From: CADEGL01 sp050180485
Lineage (GTDB): Bacteria > Pseudomonadota > Alphaproteobacteria > CADEGL01
Direction of reading: 5' to 3'
DNA length: 64,000 nucleotides
NCBI GenBank assembly: GCA_050180485.1
Contig: JBFXED010000001.1
Span: 1 to 64,000 of the forward strand
Part shown: piece by piece, positions 35,443-46,781 of the stretch
How positions within the stretch are numbered: the stretch's first letter is position 1
Layout: each line of letters begins with the position of its first letter
Position numbers and translations under genes: made by a program
Notes under the pieces: generated by a model
What the model saw: only the letters and a program-made list of their open reading frames with translations
Databases searched by the model: none
What the model was told of the DNA's origin: nothing

Positions 35443-35519
35443 TGGCGCGCCCGGCGAGACTCGAACTCACGACCTCTAGCTCCGGAGGCTAGCGCTCTAT
35501 CCAACTGAGCTACGGGCGC
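35443..35519 (-). tRNA. tRNA-Arg (CCG)
   Basis: On the minus strand a 77-base cloverleaf: acceptor GCGCCCG/CGGGCGC, D arm GCTC/GAGC, anticodon stem CTAGC/GCTAG with loop CTCCGGA (anticodon CCG, reads CGG), T arm GTGAG/CTCGC with loop TTCGAGT, discriminator G, and an encoded CCA (35443-35445). Confidence 0.97.
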
Positions 35520-35672
35520 GCGGAGGCCGGACCTTAACGCAAGCGCCCCGCATCGCAAACCCCCTGGAAGCGGCTGGAAGTCGGCAATTTTCGATAAAAA
35601 TCCCTGGTTTCCGCGCCTGTCGGACGCACGCCCCGCCCGCTATCATTCCAGCCTCTAGCGATGGGGGATGGA

Positions 35673-37034
35673 ATGAGCCTGCTGATCAAGAACGCAACAG
35701 TCCTGACGGTCGATGCCAAAGGCACGATCTACAATCCGGGCGCCGTCTATGTGGAAAAGGGCCGCATCGTGGATGTGGGGCCGAGCGACGCAGTCGCCGC
35801 CCGCCACGCGAACGCCCAGCGTGTGATCGACGGACGTGGCAAGGTGGTGGCGCCAGGCCTGGTGAATGCCCACAGCCATGTCGGCTTCACGATCTTCCGC
35901 GGCCGTTCCGAGGACGCGGGCTTCAACGCGCCCACCGGCCTCTACTTCCCCATGGCCACCGTGATGACGCGCGAGGACCGCGCTTCCATTGGCGCGCTCA
36001 ACTATGTCGAGTTGTTGCGCAGCGGCGTCACCACAACGATGGAACTGGAAGAAGACGTCGAGGTCCTGGCCCCCTTCGTCGAGACGCTGGGCGTGCGTAG
36101 CGCCATGGGCGAATTGCTCAGCGACGCCGACCCGGACGCCATGGTGAAAGGCGAATTCAAGTTCGACGAAAAAGCCAACGCCGAGCAGATGAAGCGCGCG
36201 ACGGGTTTCGCCGAGCGTTGGCACGGCAAGGCCGACGGTCGCATTTCCGCGATCATTGCGCCCAACATGACGATCAGTTCCTCACGCGAGCAGTTGCGCC
36301 AAGCGCGCGCGGCGGCGGACAAGCATGGTTTGCGTCTGACCATACATTTGGGTTGGAGCGACTTCGAGAAGAAGACAGCCAAGAAGATCCACGGCACAGG
36401 CTCGTTCGAGTTCGCGCGCGACCATGGCTTCCTCGGCAAGGATGTCGTGGCCACCCACTGCTATGTGGTCGACGAGTCCGATATCGATCTTCTGGCCAAG
36501 ACGGGCTCGCACGTCGCCCATTGCCCGTTGATGAATGCGTTCCGCGGCCTGATCGCGCCGGCCAACGAGTTCCGCAAGCGCGGCATCAACGTGGCGCTGG
36601 GTATCGACAACATGTTCGCCGACTTCTTCGACGTGATCCGTTCGGCGGTCACCTGCGCGCGCATCAAGATGGCGCATCCGACCGCGCTGATGGCGACCGA
36701 CGCCCTGGAGATGGCCACCATGGGTGGCGCACGCGCGATGGGCATGGAAACGGAGATCGGCTCGCTGGAGAAAGGCAAGCGCGCCGATTTGATGATGATG
36801 GACTACAACGCACTCGGCCTTGTGCCGATGCTCGATCCGATCCAAAACCTGGCCTATCACGCCCATGCGCGGGACGTGGAGCTGGTAATGGTGGACGGGC
36901 GCATCCTGGTCGATGGCGGTGAGGTCAAGAGCGTCGACCGCAACGCCGTGATTGCCGCGGCCGCGAAGGCGTCGAATTCGGCCTGGGGCCGTTTCGAGAA
37001 GAAATACGGCGGCCCGATCGCCAAGGCGTCGTAA
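35673..37034 (+). CDS. Amidohydrolase of the TRZ/ATZ (deaminase/chlorohydrolase) group
   Basis: A 453-residue zinc/iron hydrolase. Metal-binding motifs NAHSHVGFTIFRG, a later HLGWSD and ATHCYVVDESD, and the aspartate region ALGIDNMFADFFD fit the ATZ/TRZ and cytosine/adenosine deaminase group. The substrate is not known. The ATG at 35673 has GGGGGA 6-8 bases upstream and gives MSLLIKNATVLTVD; an ATG 12 bases earlier is less likely. No partner gene is close. Confidence 0.87.
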   Translation: MSLLIKNATVLTVDAKGTIYNPGAVYVEKGRIVDVGPSDAVAARHANAQRVIDGRGKVVAPGLVNAHSHVGFTIFRGRSEDAGFNAPTGLYFPMATVMTREDRASIGALNYVELLRSGVTTTMELEEDVEVLAPFVETLGVRSAMGELLSDADPDAMVKGEFKFDEKANAEQMKRATGFAERWHGKADGRISAIIAPNMTISSSREQLRQARAAADKHGLRLTIHLGWSDFEKKTAKKIHGTGSFEFARDHGFLGKDVVATHCYVVDESDIDLLAKTGSHVAHCPLMNAFRGLIAPANEFRKRGINVALGIDNMFADFFDVIRSAVTCARIKMAHPTALMATDALEMATMGGARAMGMETEIGSLEKGKRADLMMMDYNALGLVPMLDPIQNLAYHAHARDVELVMVDGRILVDGGEVKSVDRNAVIAAAAKASNSAWGRFEKKYGGPIAKAS

Positions 37035-37037
37035 GGA

Positions 37038-38045
37038 TCAGTCGCCCTTATTCAGCACGTCCCAGCCGCGTTTGTCCGCACCCGACGGCAGCGGCAGGTC
37101 GGCGCCGCGCGAGTGCGCGCTGACCCAGACCGCGATGTCGTCCAGCACGACCCGGGCTTCCAGGTCGCGGGACAGCATGTGGTAGCCGTTGGGATAGATG
37201 GCGACGCGGCGCGTGCCGGGCGGTACGGGCGGCAACCGTTCCAGCATTTCCTTCGTGGGTCCCTTCGGAATGATCTCATCCTTCTCGCCATAGAGGATGA
37301 GACTGGGCGGCCCGAAGGTGCGTGCGCGGTCCAGCGCCTCGTCCATCAGGTTGACCATGCCCCAAATCGTGTCGACTCGCGTCCTCTTGATCACCAGCGG
37401 ATCGCGGAACAGCTTACGCAGCATCTCCTTGTTGTCCGATGGCACGATATCGAGCCCTTCGCCGGTCACGCGCATCCAAGGCACCGTGCGCACGGAAACC
37501 CACAGCGCGACGGTCTTGGTGATGTCCATGGTCTCACGGCCCCACACGGCGGGCGCGATTAGGATCGTGCCGTCAGCGCGCGGCGGGTTGGATCCGCCGA
37601 AGGCGGCCATGGCGACCGCGCCGCCCATGCTTTCGCCCATGACGAACAGCGGCGTGTCGGGATAGGCCACGCGCAAGGCGGCGGTCGCCGCGCGCAAATC
37701 TTCGACATAAGCCTCGGTACCCGCCCAATAGCCGGTGTTGGGCGCGGCGCCGAAGCCGCGCTGGTCGTAGGCATAGGTCGCCACGCCCCTATCGCGCAGG
37801 TAGAGGCCCGAATCCTCGAAGGCGTTCGAATAATCGTTGAAGCCATGCAGCGCTAGGATGACGGCCTTGGGTGCGCCGTCCGGCAGCCAGCGCCGCAGGG
37901 GCAGGCGGGTACCGTCGGTGGCGGTAAAGGCATCGGGTGCGATGCGCGGCGCTTCCATGGTGGGTCCCGGCGCCTTGATCGTGGGCGCGCAGGCGGCCAA
38001 GGCGACGAACAGCAACGCCGCGGCGGTGCGCGCGGCGAATCGCAT
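37038..38045 (-). CDS. Alpha/beta hydrolase lipoprotein (lysophospholipase/monoglyceride lipase-like)
   Basis: A 335-residue lipoprotein: lipobox LFVALAAC at about residues 12-19, then the hydrolase fold with LALHGFNDYSNAF (oxyanion side), DQRGFG, nucleophile elbow GESMGG, acid LYGEKDEIIP and the histidine in NGYHML. Esterase or lysophospholipase activity on lipid at the outer membrane or periplasmic face is inferred. ATG at 38043-38045 overlaps the stop of the ABC ATPase (ATGA), so the two are coupled. Confidence 0.87.
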   Translation of the reverse strand: MRFAARTAAALLFVALAACAPTIKAPGPTMEAPRIAPDAFTATDGTRLPLRRWLPDGAPKAVILALHGFNDYSNAFEDSGLYLRDRGVATYAYDQRGFGAAPNTGYWAGTEAYVEDLRAATAALRVAYPDTPLFVMGESMGGAVAMAAFGGSNPPRADGTILIAPAVWGRETMDITKTVALWVSVRTVPWMRVTGEGLDIVPSDNKEMLRKLFRDPLVIKRTRVDTIWGMVNLMDEALDRARTFGPPSLILYGEKDEIIPKGPTKEMLERLPPVPPGTRRVAIYPNGYHMLSRDLEARVVLDDIAVWVSAHSRGADLPLPSGADKRGWDVLNKGD

Positions 38046-39025
38046 CAAGTCTCGCCCTTGTCGGGTTTCCTGCCCGTGAACTGCAGGAAGATGTCCTCCA
38101 ATTTACTTTCGACCGTGGTCAGGTCGACGATCGTATAGCCCGCGTTACGCACCGAATCGAGGATGGCGCGGATGCGTGTGCGGCTGGGTTGGTAGAGGAA
38201 GACCAGGCGCCGGGGCGGATCGATGGTCATCTCGACACCAGGCGGCGCCTCGGGTGCCGTGCGGATCTCCTCGGCGACGGTGATCGACATCTCCTTATGG
38301 TCGAGCCGCTTCAGCAGCGCTTCCGTGCTGTCGTGAGCGACCAGCATGCCGCGGTCGATGATGGCGATGTGGTCGCAAAGCTGCTCGGCCTCCTCCAGGT
38401 AATGTGTCGTCAGCATGATGGTCGTGCCGCGCGCGTTGAGCTGGCGCACATAGGCCCAAAGGTGTCGGCGCAGTTCGACGTCCACACCCGCCGTCGGCTC
38501 GTCCAGCACCAGGACCGGCGGGTCGTGCACCATGGCTTTGGCGACCAAAAGCCGCCGCCGCATGCCGCCCGACAGCGAACGCGAATAGGCGTGCGCTTTG
38601 TCGCCGAGTGCCAGGGCCTCGAGGATTTCCATCGTGCGCCGCTCTTCCTTGGGTACGCCGTAAAGACCGGCGTGCAGCTCCAGCAACTCATAGGGCGTGA
38701 AGAACGGGTCGATATTCAACTCCTGTGGTACGACGCCGATGGCGGCGCGCGCGGCGCGGGGGGCGCGGTCGATATCGATGCCCCAGACATGGACCGAGCC
38801 GGCGGACTTGAGCACCAGTCCAGCCAGGATGTTGATGAAGGTCGATTTGCCAGCGCCGTTGGGTCCCAGAAGACCGAAGATCGCACCGCGCGGAATTTGC
38901 AGGTCGATGCCCGCCAGCGCCTCGCGCTTCATGTCGCCCCTACCGCCATAGAGCTTACGCAAGCCTTTAGCTTCGATGGCAAAGGCGGGCGCGTCGGCGG
39001 AGGCGGTTGCGGCGGAAGCGGGCAT
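38045..39025 (-). CDS. ABC transporter ATPase (orphan, YadG/ABC-2 type)
   Basis: A 326-residue ATPase: Walker A GPNGAGKSTFINIL, the IGVVPQELNID Q-loop, signature LSGGMRRRLLVAKA, Walker B PVLVLDEPTAGVD, and a C-terminal extra domain (about 230-326). No permease adjoins it, so its partner is elsewhere. I take the ATG at 39023-39025; an upstream TTG (39043) is possible. It precedes the hydrolase gene on the same strand. Confidence 0.86.
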   Translation of the reverse strand: MPASAATASADAPAFAIEAKGLRKLYGGRGDMKREALAGIDLQIPRGAIFGLLGPNGAGKSTFINILAGLVLKSAGSVHVWGIDIDRAPRAARAAIGVVPQELNIDPFFTPYELLELHAGLYGVPKEERRTMEILEALALGDKAHAYSRSLSGGMRRRLLVAKAMVHDPPVLVLDEPTAGVDVELRRHLWAYVRQLNARGTTIMLTTHYLEEAEQLCDHIAIIDRGMLVAHDSTEALLKRLDHKEMSITVAEEIRTAPEAPPGVEMTIDPPRRLVFLYQPSRTRIRAILDSVRNAGYTIVDLTTVESKLEDIFLQFTGRKPDKGET

Positions 39026-39123
39026 TCCTTGGGGCCGGCGCAATGGGCGGAGACGGTTGCGGGCGCCGCGCCAATGCGTATCATCCGCCCGCGACGGCGG
39101 TCAACCGACCGCAGGGAGACCCC

Positions 39124-39318
39124 ATGAACCAGCCCGCCCCCAATGCGCCGGAAACGATCGAGACCGACAGCGCCACGGTCGCCTGCGACGGCGGCAACGG
39201 CGCGCTCGGCCATCCACGCGTTTACCTGACCATGGGCGTTAAGGGCTGGGTCGAATGTCCCTATTGCGACCGGCTGTTCAAGCTGAAGCCCGGCGCGCGC
39301 CACGGCGGCGGCCACTAG
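39124..39318 (+). CDS. Small zinc-finger protein, NDUFS6/zf-CHCC family
   Basis: A 64-residue protein. The zinc ligands are a cysteine in VACDGG, a histidine in LGHPRVY and the pair in VECPYCDRLF (CHCC pattern). The related NDUFS6 is a complex I accessory subunit in mitochondria and some alphaproteobacteria. The start (ATG 39124) has GGGAGACCCC upstream. It stands divergent to the ABC ATPase and 45 bases before polA. Confidence 0.88.
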   Translation: MNQPAPNAPETIETDSATVACDGGNGALGHPRVYLTMGVKGWVECPYCDRLFKLKPGARHGGGH

Positions 39319-39363
39319 TCTCGACTCCCGTCGGACGTTGTTGCATGGTGACCCCTGGTCGCC

Positions 39364-42156
39364 ATGGCGAAGACAATCGAAACCCCTGAAGCGAAGAACG
39401 GCCCCCGCCACGTCTATCTGGTGGATGGGTCCGGCTATATCTTCCGCGCCTTCCATGCGCTGCCGCCCATGACGCGGCCGGACGGCACGCCGGTGAACGC
39501 CGTCTATGGCTTCACCAGCATGCTGCTCAAGCTGCGCGAGGAGACCGACGCCGATTGCATCATCGTGGTCTTCGATTCCGCGCGCACTAGTTTCCGCAAC
39601 GAGATTTACGCCGACTACAAGGCCCATCGGCCCGATCCGCCCGAAGAGCTGGTGCCCCAATTCGCGCTCATCCGCGAGGCCACCACCGCGCTTGGCCTGC
39701 CTTCGATCGAGCAGAACGGTTTCGAGGCCGACGACTTGATCGCGACCTATGCGCGGCTTGGCGCGAAGCAAGGTGCCGAGGTCACCATCGTCTCCTCGGA
39801 CAAGGATTTGATGCAGCTCGTCGGCGGTCCGATCGCCATGTTCGATCCGGTCAAGGCGCGAAAGATCGGGCCCGACGAGGTACGCGAGAAGTTCGGCGTC
39901 GGCCCCGACAAGGTGGTCGAGGTGCAAGCGCTGGCCGGCGATTCGACCGACAACGTGCCGGGCGTGCCGGGTATTGGCATCAAGACCGCGGCCGAGCTGA
40001 TCAACCAATATGGCGACCTGGAAGCGTTGTTGGCGCGCGCGTCCGAGATCAAGCAGCCCAAGCGGCGCGAGAATCTGATCGCGAATGCCGAGAAAGCGCG
40101 CGTTTCGCGCAAACTCGTGACGCTCAAGGACGATATCGACGTCAAGGCGACGCTCGAATCCATGCTGCTAAAACCCGCAGACCGCGAGCCGTTGGTGACG
40201 TTCCTCGAGAAGCAAGGGTTCAAATCGCTCATCGGCCGCCTGGGCGGCAAGTTCGAGCGTCCTTCGCCGGCTGCCACCGCGGCCGTGCCGAAGGAGGCGC
40301 AAGACAAGACAGTCTACGAACTGGTGCAGACCGAAGCCGCGTTGAAGGTGTGGATTGATCGCGCCCGGACCGCGGGCGTGGTGGCCTTTGACACGGAGAC
40401 AACTTCGCTGGATGCCATGCGCGCGCGGCTGGTCGGGTTCTCGATGTCGGTCGAGCCCGGCCAGGCCTGCTATGTGCCGGTCGGCCATGGCTCTCCCGCG
40501 GGACAGGCGAGTCTCGATCTCGATCAGGCCAAGCCGACGGAAGCGCCCAAACAGATTCCCTTGGAGCGCGCACTGGCTCTGCTGCGGCCGCTGCTCGCGG
40601 ATCCCGGCGTGCTGAAGGTCGGCCACAATATCAAATATGACATGCTGGTCCTGGCTCGGCCGCCCTACGAGGCGCCGATCGCGCCGGTCGACGACAGTAT
40701 GCTCTTCTCCTACGTGGTGGATGCCGGCAAGAACGCCCACAACATGGACGATCTGGCGCGCCTGCATCTGGGCGTCGAGACGATCAAGTACGAGGACGTG
40801 GCCGGCAGCGGCAAGGCGCAGGTCACCTTCGACCAGGTGCCGCTGGAAGCCGCGCGCGACTATTCCGCCGAGGACGCCGACGTCACCCTGCGCCTGGCCC
40901 AGGCGCTCAAGCCGCGCCTGCTCGCGGAGAGGATGACGACGGTCTATGAAACCATCGAGCGGCCCCTCATCCCGATCCTGGTCGAGATGGAGCGCACGGG
41001 TATCCGCGTCGATCCCGGCGAGCTGAAGCGCTTGTCCGACGATTTCGGCGCGCGCCTGATCGAGCTGGAGAAGGGCATCTACAAGCTGGCCGGCCACGAG
41101 TTCAACATCGGCTCGCCCAAGCAGTTGGGCGAGGTGCTGTTCGACGAACTGGGCCTGCCGGGCGGCAAGAAAAGCTCCAAGACCGGCGCCTACGCGACCG
41201 GCGCCGACGTGCTGGAGGAGTTGGCCGACGCTGGCAACGATCTGCCGGCGCGCGTGCTCGACTGGCGTCAACTGGCGAAGCTCAAGAGCACTTACGCCGA
41301 TGCGCTCGTCGGCCAGATCAATCCGGATACGGGCCGGGTTCACACGTCATATGCCATGGCGATCGCCAATACGGGCCGCCTGTCCTCGACCGATCCGAAC
41401 TTGCAGAACATCCCGATCCGGACCGAAGAGGGACGCAAGATCCGCCGCGCCTTCGTGGCGGACAAGGGCATGAAGCTTCTCTCGCTCGACTACTCCCAGA
41501 TCGAGTTGCGCCTGCTCGCGCATGTGGCCGACATCGCGGCGCTGAAGCAGGCGTTCCGGGACGGCATCGACATCCACGCGCTGACGGCCAGCCAGGTGTT
41601 CAACGAGCCCGTGAAGGGGATGAGCGCCGAGACGCGCCGCAAGGCCAAGGCCATCAATTTCGGCATCATCTACGGCATCAGCCCATTTGGGCTGGCGCGC
41701 CAGTTGGGTATCCCGCAAGCCGAGGCGCGCACTTATATCGCCGCCTATTTCGAGCGCTATCCCGGCATTCGCGACTATATGGAAAGCATGAAGAGCTTCT
41801 GCCGGAAGCACGGCTACGTGGAAACCGTGTTCGGCCGCCGCATCCATCTCCCCGGTATCGTGGACAAAAATCCCGCGCGTCGAAGCTTCGCTGAGCGCCA
41901 GGCCATCAACGCGCCGCTTCAGGGCGCCGCGGCCGACATCATCAAGCGCGCCATGATCCGCGTGCCCGGCGCCATGGCAGGCCTCACGGGCCGCATGCTG
42001 CTCCAAGTCCACGACGAGCTTCTATTCGAGGTGCCGGCGGGCGAGGTCGAGAAGACGACCAAATCCGTCAGCCGCGTGATGGAGGCGGCCGCGCACCTGT
42101 CCGTGCCGCTGGTTGTCGAGGCGGGCTCCGCCGACAACTGGGCCGAGGCGCACTGA
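39364..42156 (+). CDS. polA: DNA polymerase I
   Basis: A 930-residue polymerase with all three activities. The 5' nuclease part (about 10-300) has VDGSGYIFRAFHALPP and ADDLIATYA. The 3'-5' exonuclease keeps its acidic residues (FDTETTSLD near 343, NIKYDM and YSAEDAD). Polymerase motifs A (DYSQIELRLLAHV, about 708), B (RRKAKAINFGIIYGIS, about 760-775) and C (QVHDELLFE, about 882) are intact. It repairs DNA and removes RNA primers. The MFS gene follows 6 bases later. Confidence 0.97.
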   Translation: MAKTIETPEAKNGPRHVYLVDGSGYIFRAFHALPPMTRPDGTPVNAVYGFTSMLLKLREETDADCIIVVFDSARTSFRNEIYADYKAHRPDPPEELVPQFALIREATTALGLPSIEQNGFEADDLIATYARLGAKQGAEVTIVSSDKDLMQLVGGPIAMFDPVKARKIGPDEVREKFGVGPDKVVEVQALAGDSTDNVPGVPGIGIKTAAELINQYGDLEALLARASEIKQPKRRENLIANAEKARVSRKLVTLKDDIDVKATLESMLLKPADREPLVTFLEKQGFKSLIGRLGGKFERPSPAATAAVPKEAQDKTVYELVQTEAALKVWIDRARTAGVVAFDTETTSLDAMRARLVGFSMSVEPGQACYVPVGHGSPAGQASLDLDQAKPTEAPKQIPLERALALLRPLLADPGVLKVGHNIKYDMLVLARPPYEAPIAPVDDSMLFSYVVDAGKNAHNMDDLARLHLGVETIKYEDVAGSGKAQVTFDQVPLEAARDYSAEDADVTLRLAQALKPRLLAERMTTVYETIERPLIPILVEMERTGIRVDPGELKRLSDDFGARLIELEKGIYKLAGHEFNIGSPKQLGEVLFDELGLPGGKKSSKTGAYATGADVLEELADAGNDLPARVLDWRQLAKLKSTYADALVGQINPDTGRVHTSYAMAIANTGRLSSTDPNLQNIPIRTEEGRKIRRAFVADKGMKLLSLDYSQIELRLLAHVADIAALKQAFRDGIDIHALTASQVFNEPVKGMSAETRRKAKAINFGIIYGISPFGLARQLGIPQAEARTYIAAYFERYPGIRDYMESMKSFCRKHGYVETVFGRRIHLPGIVDKNPARRSFAERQAINAPLQGAAADIIKRAMIRVPGAMAGLTGRMLLQVHDELLFEVPAGEVEKTTKSVSRVMEAAAHLSVPLVVEAGSADNWAEAH

Positions 42157-42162
42157 ACCTGC

Positions 42163-43400
42163 GTGCTGCGAGCCAACGCTAGCAGCACCGTGACGGACCT
42201 CTCGCCCCTCGCACAGCGCCTCTCAATCGCTGTGGCCGTTGCCAGCACGGCTCTGGTCGCCATGGCTGCCGGCCTTCTCGCCCCCGTGTTCGCCATCCAA
42301 CTGGATGGTCGCGGCCACGATTCGGCGACCGTTGGCATCTTCGCTGCTACGGGGTCCCTCGCCGTTATGGCGGGCGCGAGCTTGGCGCCGCGCGCACTCG
42401 CCCGCTTCGGGACGGTTGCCATTTTGCGCGCTGCGCTCGTGGCCATCGTCATCGCTACGTTGATTTATGGGCTGACGCAGAACCTCGCCGTGTGGTTCGC
42501 GCTCCGCCTGCTCATGGGCTTGGGGGCGGGAGCACAATGGGTCACAGCGGAAACTTGGTTGATCCGTCTGGCGCGGCCGGACCGGCGCGGCCGCATCATG
42601 GCGGTTTACGTCGCGACCACCACGGCAAGCTTCGCGGCCGGGCCAATCCTAGCAGGGATGATCGGCACCGCCGGAGCAGTGCCTTTCCTCGCGGCGGCCG
42701 CGCTTGCGGGCGTGGCGGCTTGCGTTCTTTCGGTCGGATGGCGACTGCTGCCCGCATTGCCGGTGGCTGAACGCACGGGCATTTTCGCCAGCCTGCGTTC
42801 GAACCCGCTTCCCATGCTGGTGGCTTTCGTGGGCGGCATCAACGATATGGCCATGATCGCGCTTGCGCCTTTGTACGGGCTGCACGCGGGGTACGCCGAA
42901 GGGGCTTCGGCCCTTCTTGTCACCGCCTATACCGTCGGCGCAGTGGCGCTGCAATTTCCCATCGGCTGGCTCGCCGACCGTTCGAGCCGAACGGTTCTTC
43001 TCTGGCTTTTCCTTGGTGCCTGCGCTACGGGCGCTCTGCTGCTGCCCATGCTCCACGGCACGGCCGTGATTTGGCCTCTGTTCGCGCTCTGGGGTGGACT
43101 GTCCTTCGGTCTTTATACCGTTGCACTGACGACGCTGGCCTCGCGGCTGCCCATGGCGGCCCTGGCGGGGGCAAACGCGGCCTTCGTCGCGGCCTATCAA
43201 CTTGGCAGCGTTTCCGGGCCGGCCATTTCCGGCGCGGCCATGGAACGGTTCGGCCCCCAAGGGCTGCCTACGACTCTCTTACTCATCGACGTTGCGTGTC
43301 TGATTGTCGTGCTGGTGGCGGAACTTCGCCGCCGGAATGACATGCGCAAACGGCGCCGGATCGCTCCGGCGCCGTCTCTCGAAAAACGAAACCGACAGGC

Positions 43401-43404
<4 letters not shown>
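42163..43404 (+). CDS. MFS transporter (12 helices, YcaD-like)
   Basis: A 413-residue membrane protein of the major facilitator family. Motif-A-like GWLADRSSRTVLLW between helices and ATTASFAAGPILAG segments support MFS; RPDRRGRIMAVYVATTTAS resembles the YcaD/YbfB group. The substrate is unknown. The start is not firm: GTG at 42163 or a second GTG at 42190. The C-terminal 25 residues are very basic and contain the hairpin at 43351-43374. Its end overlaps pckA by 4 bases. Confidence 0.8.
43351..43374. terminator. Strong hairpin in the convergent end of the MFS gene and pckA
   Basis: CGGCGCCGG, six bases, CCGGCGCCG: perfect 9-base arms. It lies within the last codons of the MFS gene and about 27 bases after the pckA stop (minus strand), where GTTTG follows, so it probably terminates pckA. 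Without a longer T run the strength is uncertain. Confidence 0.5.
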
Positions 43405-45008
<1,604 letters not shown>

Positions 45009-45135
45009 GTTGAATCTCCGTCTTGGGGAAAAAAAAGCCCCGGCCAGGGCGCCGGAACGCCGCCCCTGGGTCTACGCGCCGTCGCTTTCAGGCCGGTCGC
45101 CGTCGTGGGCAATCCGAACATAGCCGGGAGGCCAA

Positions 45136-45188
45136 GTTGCATGCAACCAACGCTCGGGTCGGGGTGTGTTGCGTTTATTGCATTGCAA
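45136..45188. promoter_or_regulatory. Pair of TTGCA-type palindromes in front of pckA
   Basis: A perfect 12-base palindrome GTTGCATGCAAC (45136-45147) and a related TTGCATTGCAA (45178-45188) lie between pckA and the HugZ-like gene, their centres about 42 bases (four helical turns) apart. A wider inverted pair TGTTGC/GCAACA surrounds the second. They look like cooperative sites for one regulator. In rhizobia pckA is controlled by a LacI-type protein; a match to that site is not established here. Confidence 0.45.
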
Positions 45189-45195
45189 CAATGGC

Positions 45196-45906
45196 TTAAA
45201 GTGCCCTTCGCGCGGTCTGAGCCAGGCGCACCAATTCATGCCGCGCGGTCTCGGCGGAAAGCACCGGGGCGCCGAACGGCAGGCGCGTCAGGCGGCCTTC
45301 GGCCCGTAAATCGCAACCTTCCGGATCGATTCCGACCATCCGCCAGACGCCGTCAGCTTGGCTCAAAAGGCCGGTGGCATAGTGTCGGATCGTGTCGCTG
45401 TGGTCCCGGTTCATGTGTTCCAGAATGCCGACTTCGGCTTCGGCCAGGGCGCCGGTGCCGACCAGTCGGATCTCCCCGCTATCGACCCAGCGGATGCGGC
45501 CGAACCCCGCCACCAGATGCGCTCGCTCCACGACGATGCGATATAGGCGAAAATCGGAGAAGCGCGCATAGGCCTCGGCGGATGGATGGCGCGCCAGGAA
45601 CCGCGTCCGCTCATGGGCATCGTTGGACAGGGCCGCCCGGCCCAGCACGCTGACGCGCGGCCCCGTCAGCGGATCGTCCAGGCCCGCCGTGCCGTCGACC
45701 AGGAGCGACAGGCGCGCGTCGCGTAAAAGATTCTTCGTGTGTTCGGCCAATTCGGAGACGAGAAGCAACGGGCTGCCATCCATGGCCGAGGCGACCAACA
45801 CCAGCGACGCGTAGGGGTGCGATGCTGAACCTGCGAGAGCGGTCGCCAACGTGGCGCGCTCCGCCGCGCGGATCAGATCGCGCACCTGCTTGCCCGCTTC
45901 GCCCAT
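45196..45906 (-). CDS. HugZ-like heme-utilisation/FMN-binding split-barrel protein
   Basis: A 236-residue protein with an N-terminal PNPOx-like split barrel (about 10-145) and a C-terminal DUF2470 domain starting EHMNRDHSDTIRHYA. Proteins of this kind bind FMN or heme; HugZ degrades heme. Which applies here is not shown. The ATG at 45904-45906 has GGAG 8 bases upstream; the longer frame is not used. It sits divergent to chvI. Confidence 0.82.
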   Translation of the reverse strand: MGEAGKQVRDLIRAAERATLATALAGSASHPYASLVLVASAMDGSPLLLVSELAEHTKNLLRDARLSLLVDGTAGLDDPLTGPRVSVLGRAALSNDAHERTRFLARHPSAEAYARFSDFRLYRIVVERAHLVAGFGRIRWVDSGEIRLVGTGALAEAEVGILEHMNRDHSDTIRHYATGLLSQADGVWRMVGIDPEGCDLRAEGRLTRLPFGAPVLSAETARHELVRLAQTARRAL

Positions 45907-46013
45907 GATCGCGCTCCGGCCGGAGGAAAAAAGCCAGTTTATAAGGAATCGCGCCTTCGCGCGGCCCTGGGGACGCCCCATTGGCGCCATATTGGGCGGC
46001 CAAGATCCGGACC

Positions 46014-46781
46014 ATGGCAATTGCGCTCCAACAGCCTACAATCGAAACTCCATTGGCTCAGCCCGTGGAAAATCAGGGGGAGACCGCGGTGCGCCGCACG
46101 ATTGCGCTCGTCGACGACGATAAGAACATCCTGGCCTCTGTCGCCATGTCCTTGGAGGCCGAAGGCTTTACCGTCCGGCCCTACGCCGATTCGGAGGAGG
46201 CGCTGCGCGAATTGCTGGCGCGTCCAGTGGATCTGGCCGTGCTCGACATCAAGATGCCGCGGCTGGACGGGCTTGAGCTGATGACGCGCCTGCGCCGTCA
46301 GACGCCGACGCCGGTCATCTTCCTGACCTCGAAGGACGACGAGATCGACGAGGCGCTCGGCCTCAAGATGGGCGCCGACGACTACATCACCAAGCCGTTC
46401 TCCCAGCGGCTTCTGGTCGAGCGCATCCGCGCCGTGCTGCGGCGGCTGGATCTGACGCCCGATGCCAACGACAAAAAGAGCGCCATCATGCGCGGCGATC
46501 TTCTGCTCGATCCCACGCGCCATCTATGTACGTGGCGCGGCCAGCAGGTCGATCTAACGGTCACCGAGTTCCTCATCCTCAAGGCCTTGGCCCAGCGGCC
46601 GGGCATCGTGAAGAACCGCGACCAGTTGATCGACGCGGCTTATGGCGAAAGCATCTACGTCGACGACCGCACGATCGACAGCCACATCAAACGCCTGCGG
46701 AAGAAGTTCAAGGTGGTCGACACCGACTTCGACCAGGTCGAGACGCTTTACGGCATCGGCTACCGCTACCGCGAGACGTAA
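46014..46781 (+). CDS. chvI: Response regulator ChvI
   Basis: A 255-residue OmpR-type regulator: receiver (about 28-150) with acidic pocket VDDD, phosphorylated aspartate D78 in AVLDIKMPRLDG and lysine in YITKPF, then a winged-helix domain ending GIGYRYRET. ChvI-ChvG respond to acid, envelope stress and host contact in rhizobia and relatives. The ATG at 46014 is used; an upstream frame start adds 11 residues. chvG follows immediately (1 base after the TAA). Confidence 0.93.
   Translation: MAIALQQPTIETPLAQPVENQGETAVRRTIALVDDDKNILASVAMSLEAEGFTVRPYADSEEALRELLARPVDLAVLDIKMPRLDGLELMTRLRRQTPTPVIFLTSKDDEIDEALGLKMGADDYITKPFSQRLLVERIRAVLRRLDLTPDANDKKSAIMRGDLLLDPTRHLCTWRGQQVDLTVTEFLILKALAQRPGIVKNRDQLIDAAYGESIYVDDRTIDSHIKRLRKKFKVVDTDFDQVETLYGIGYRYRET

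Noticed and set aside
39026..39043. TTG start for the ABC ATPase
   Set aside because: No ribosome site precedes it and the ATG at 39025 gives a more usual start, though the choice is not certain.
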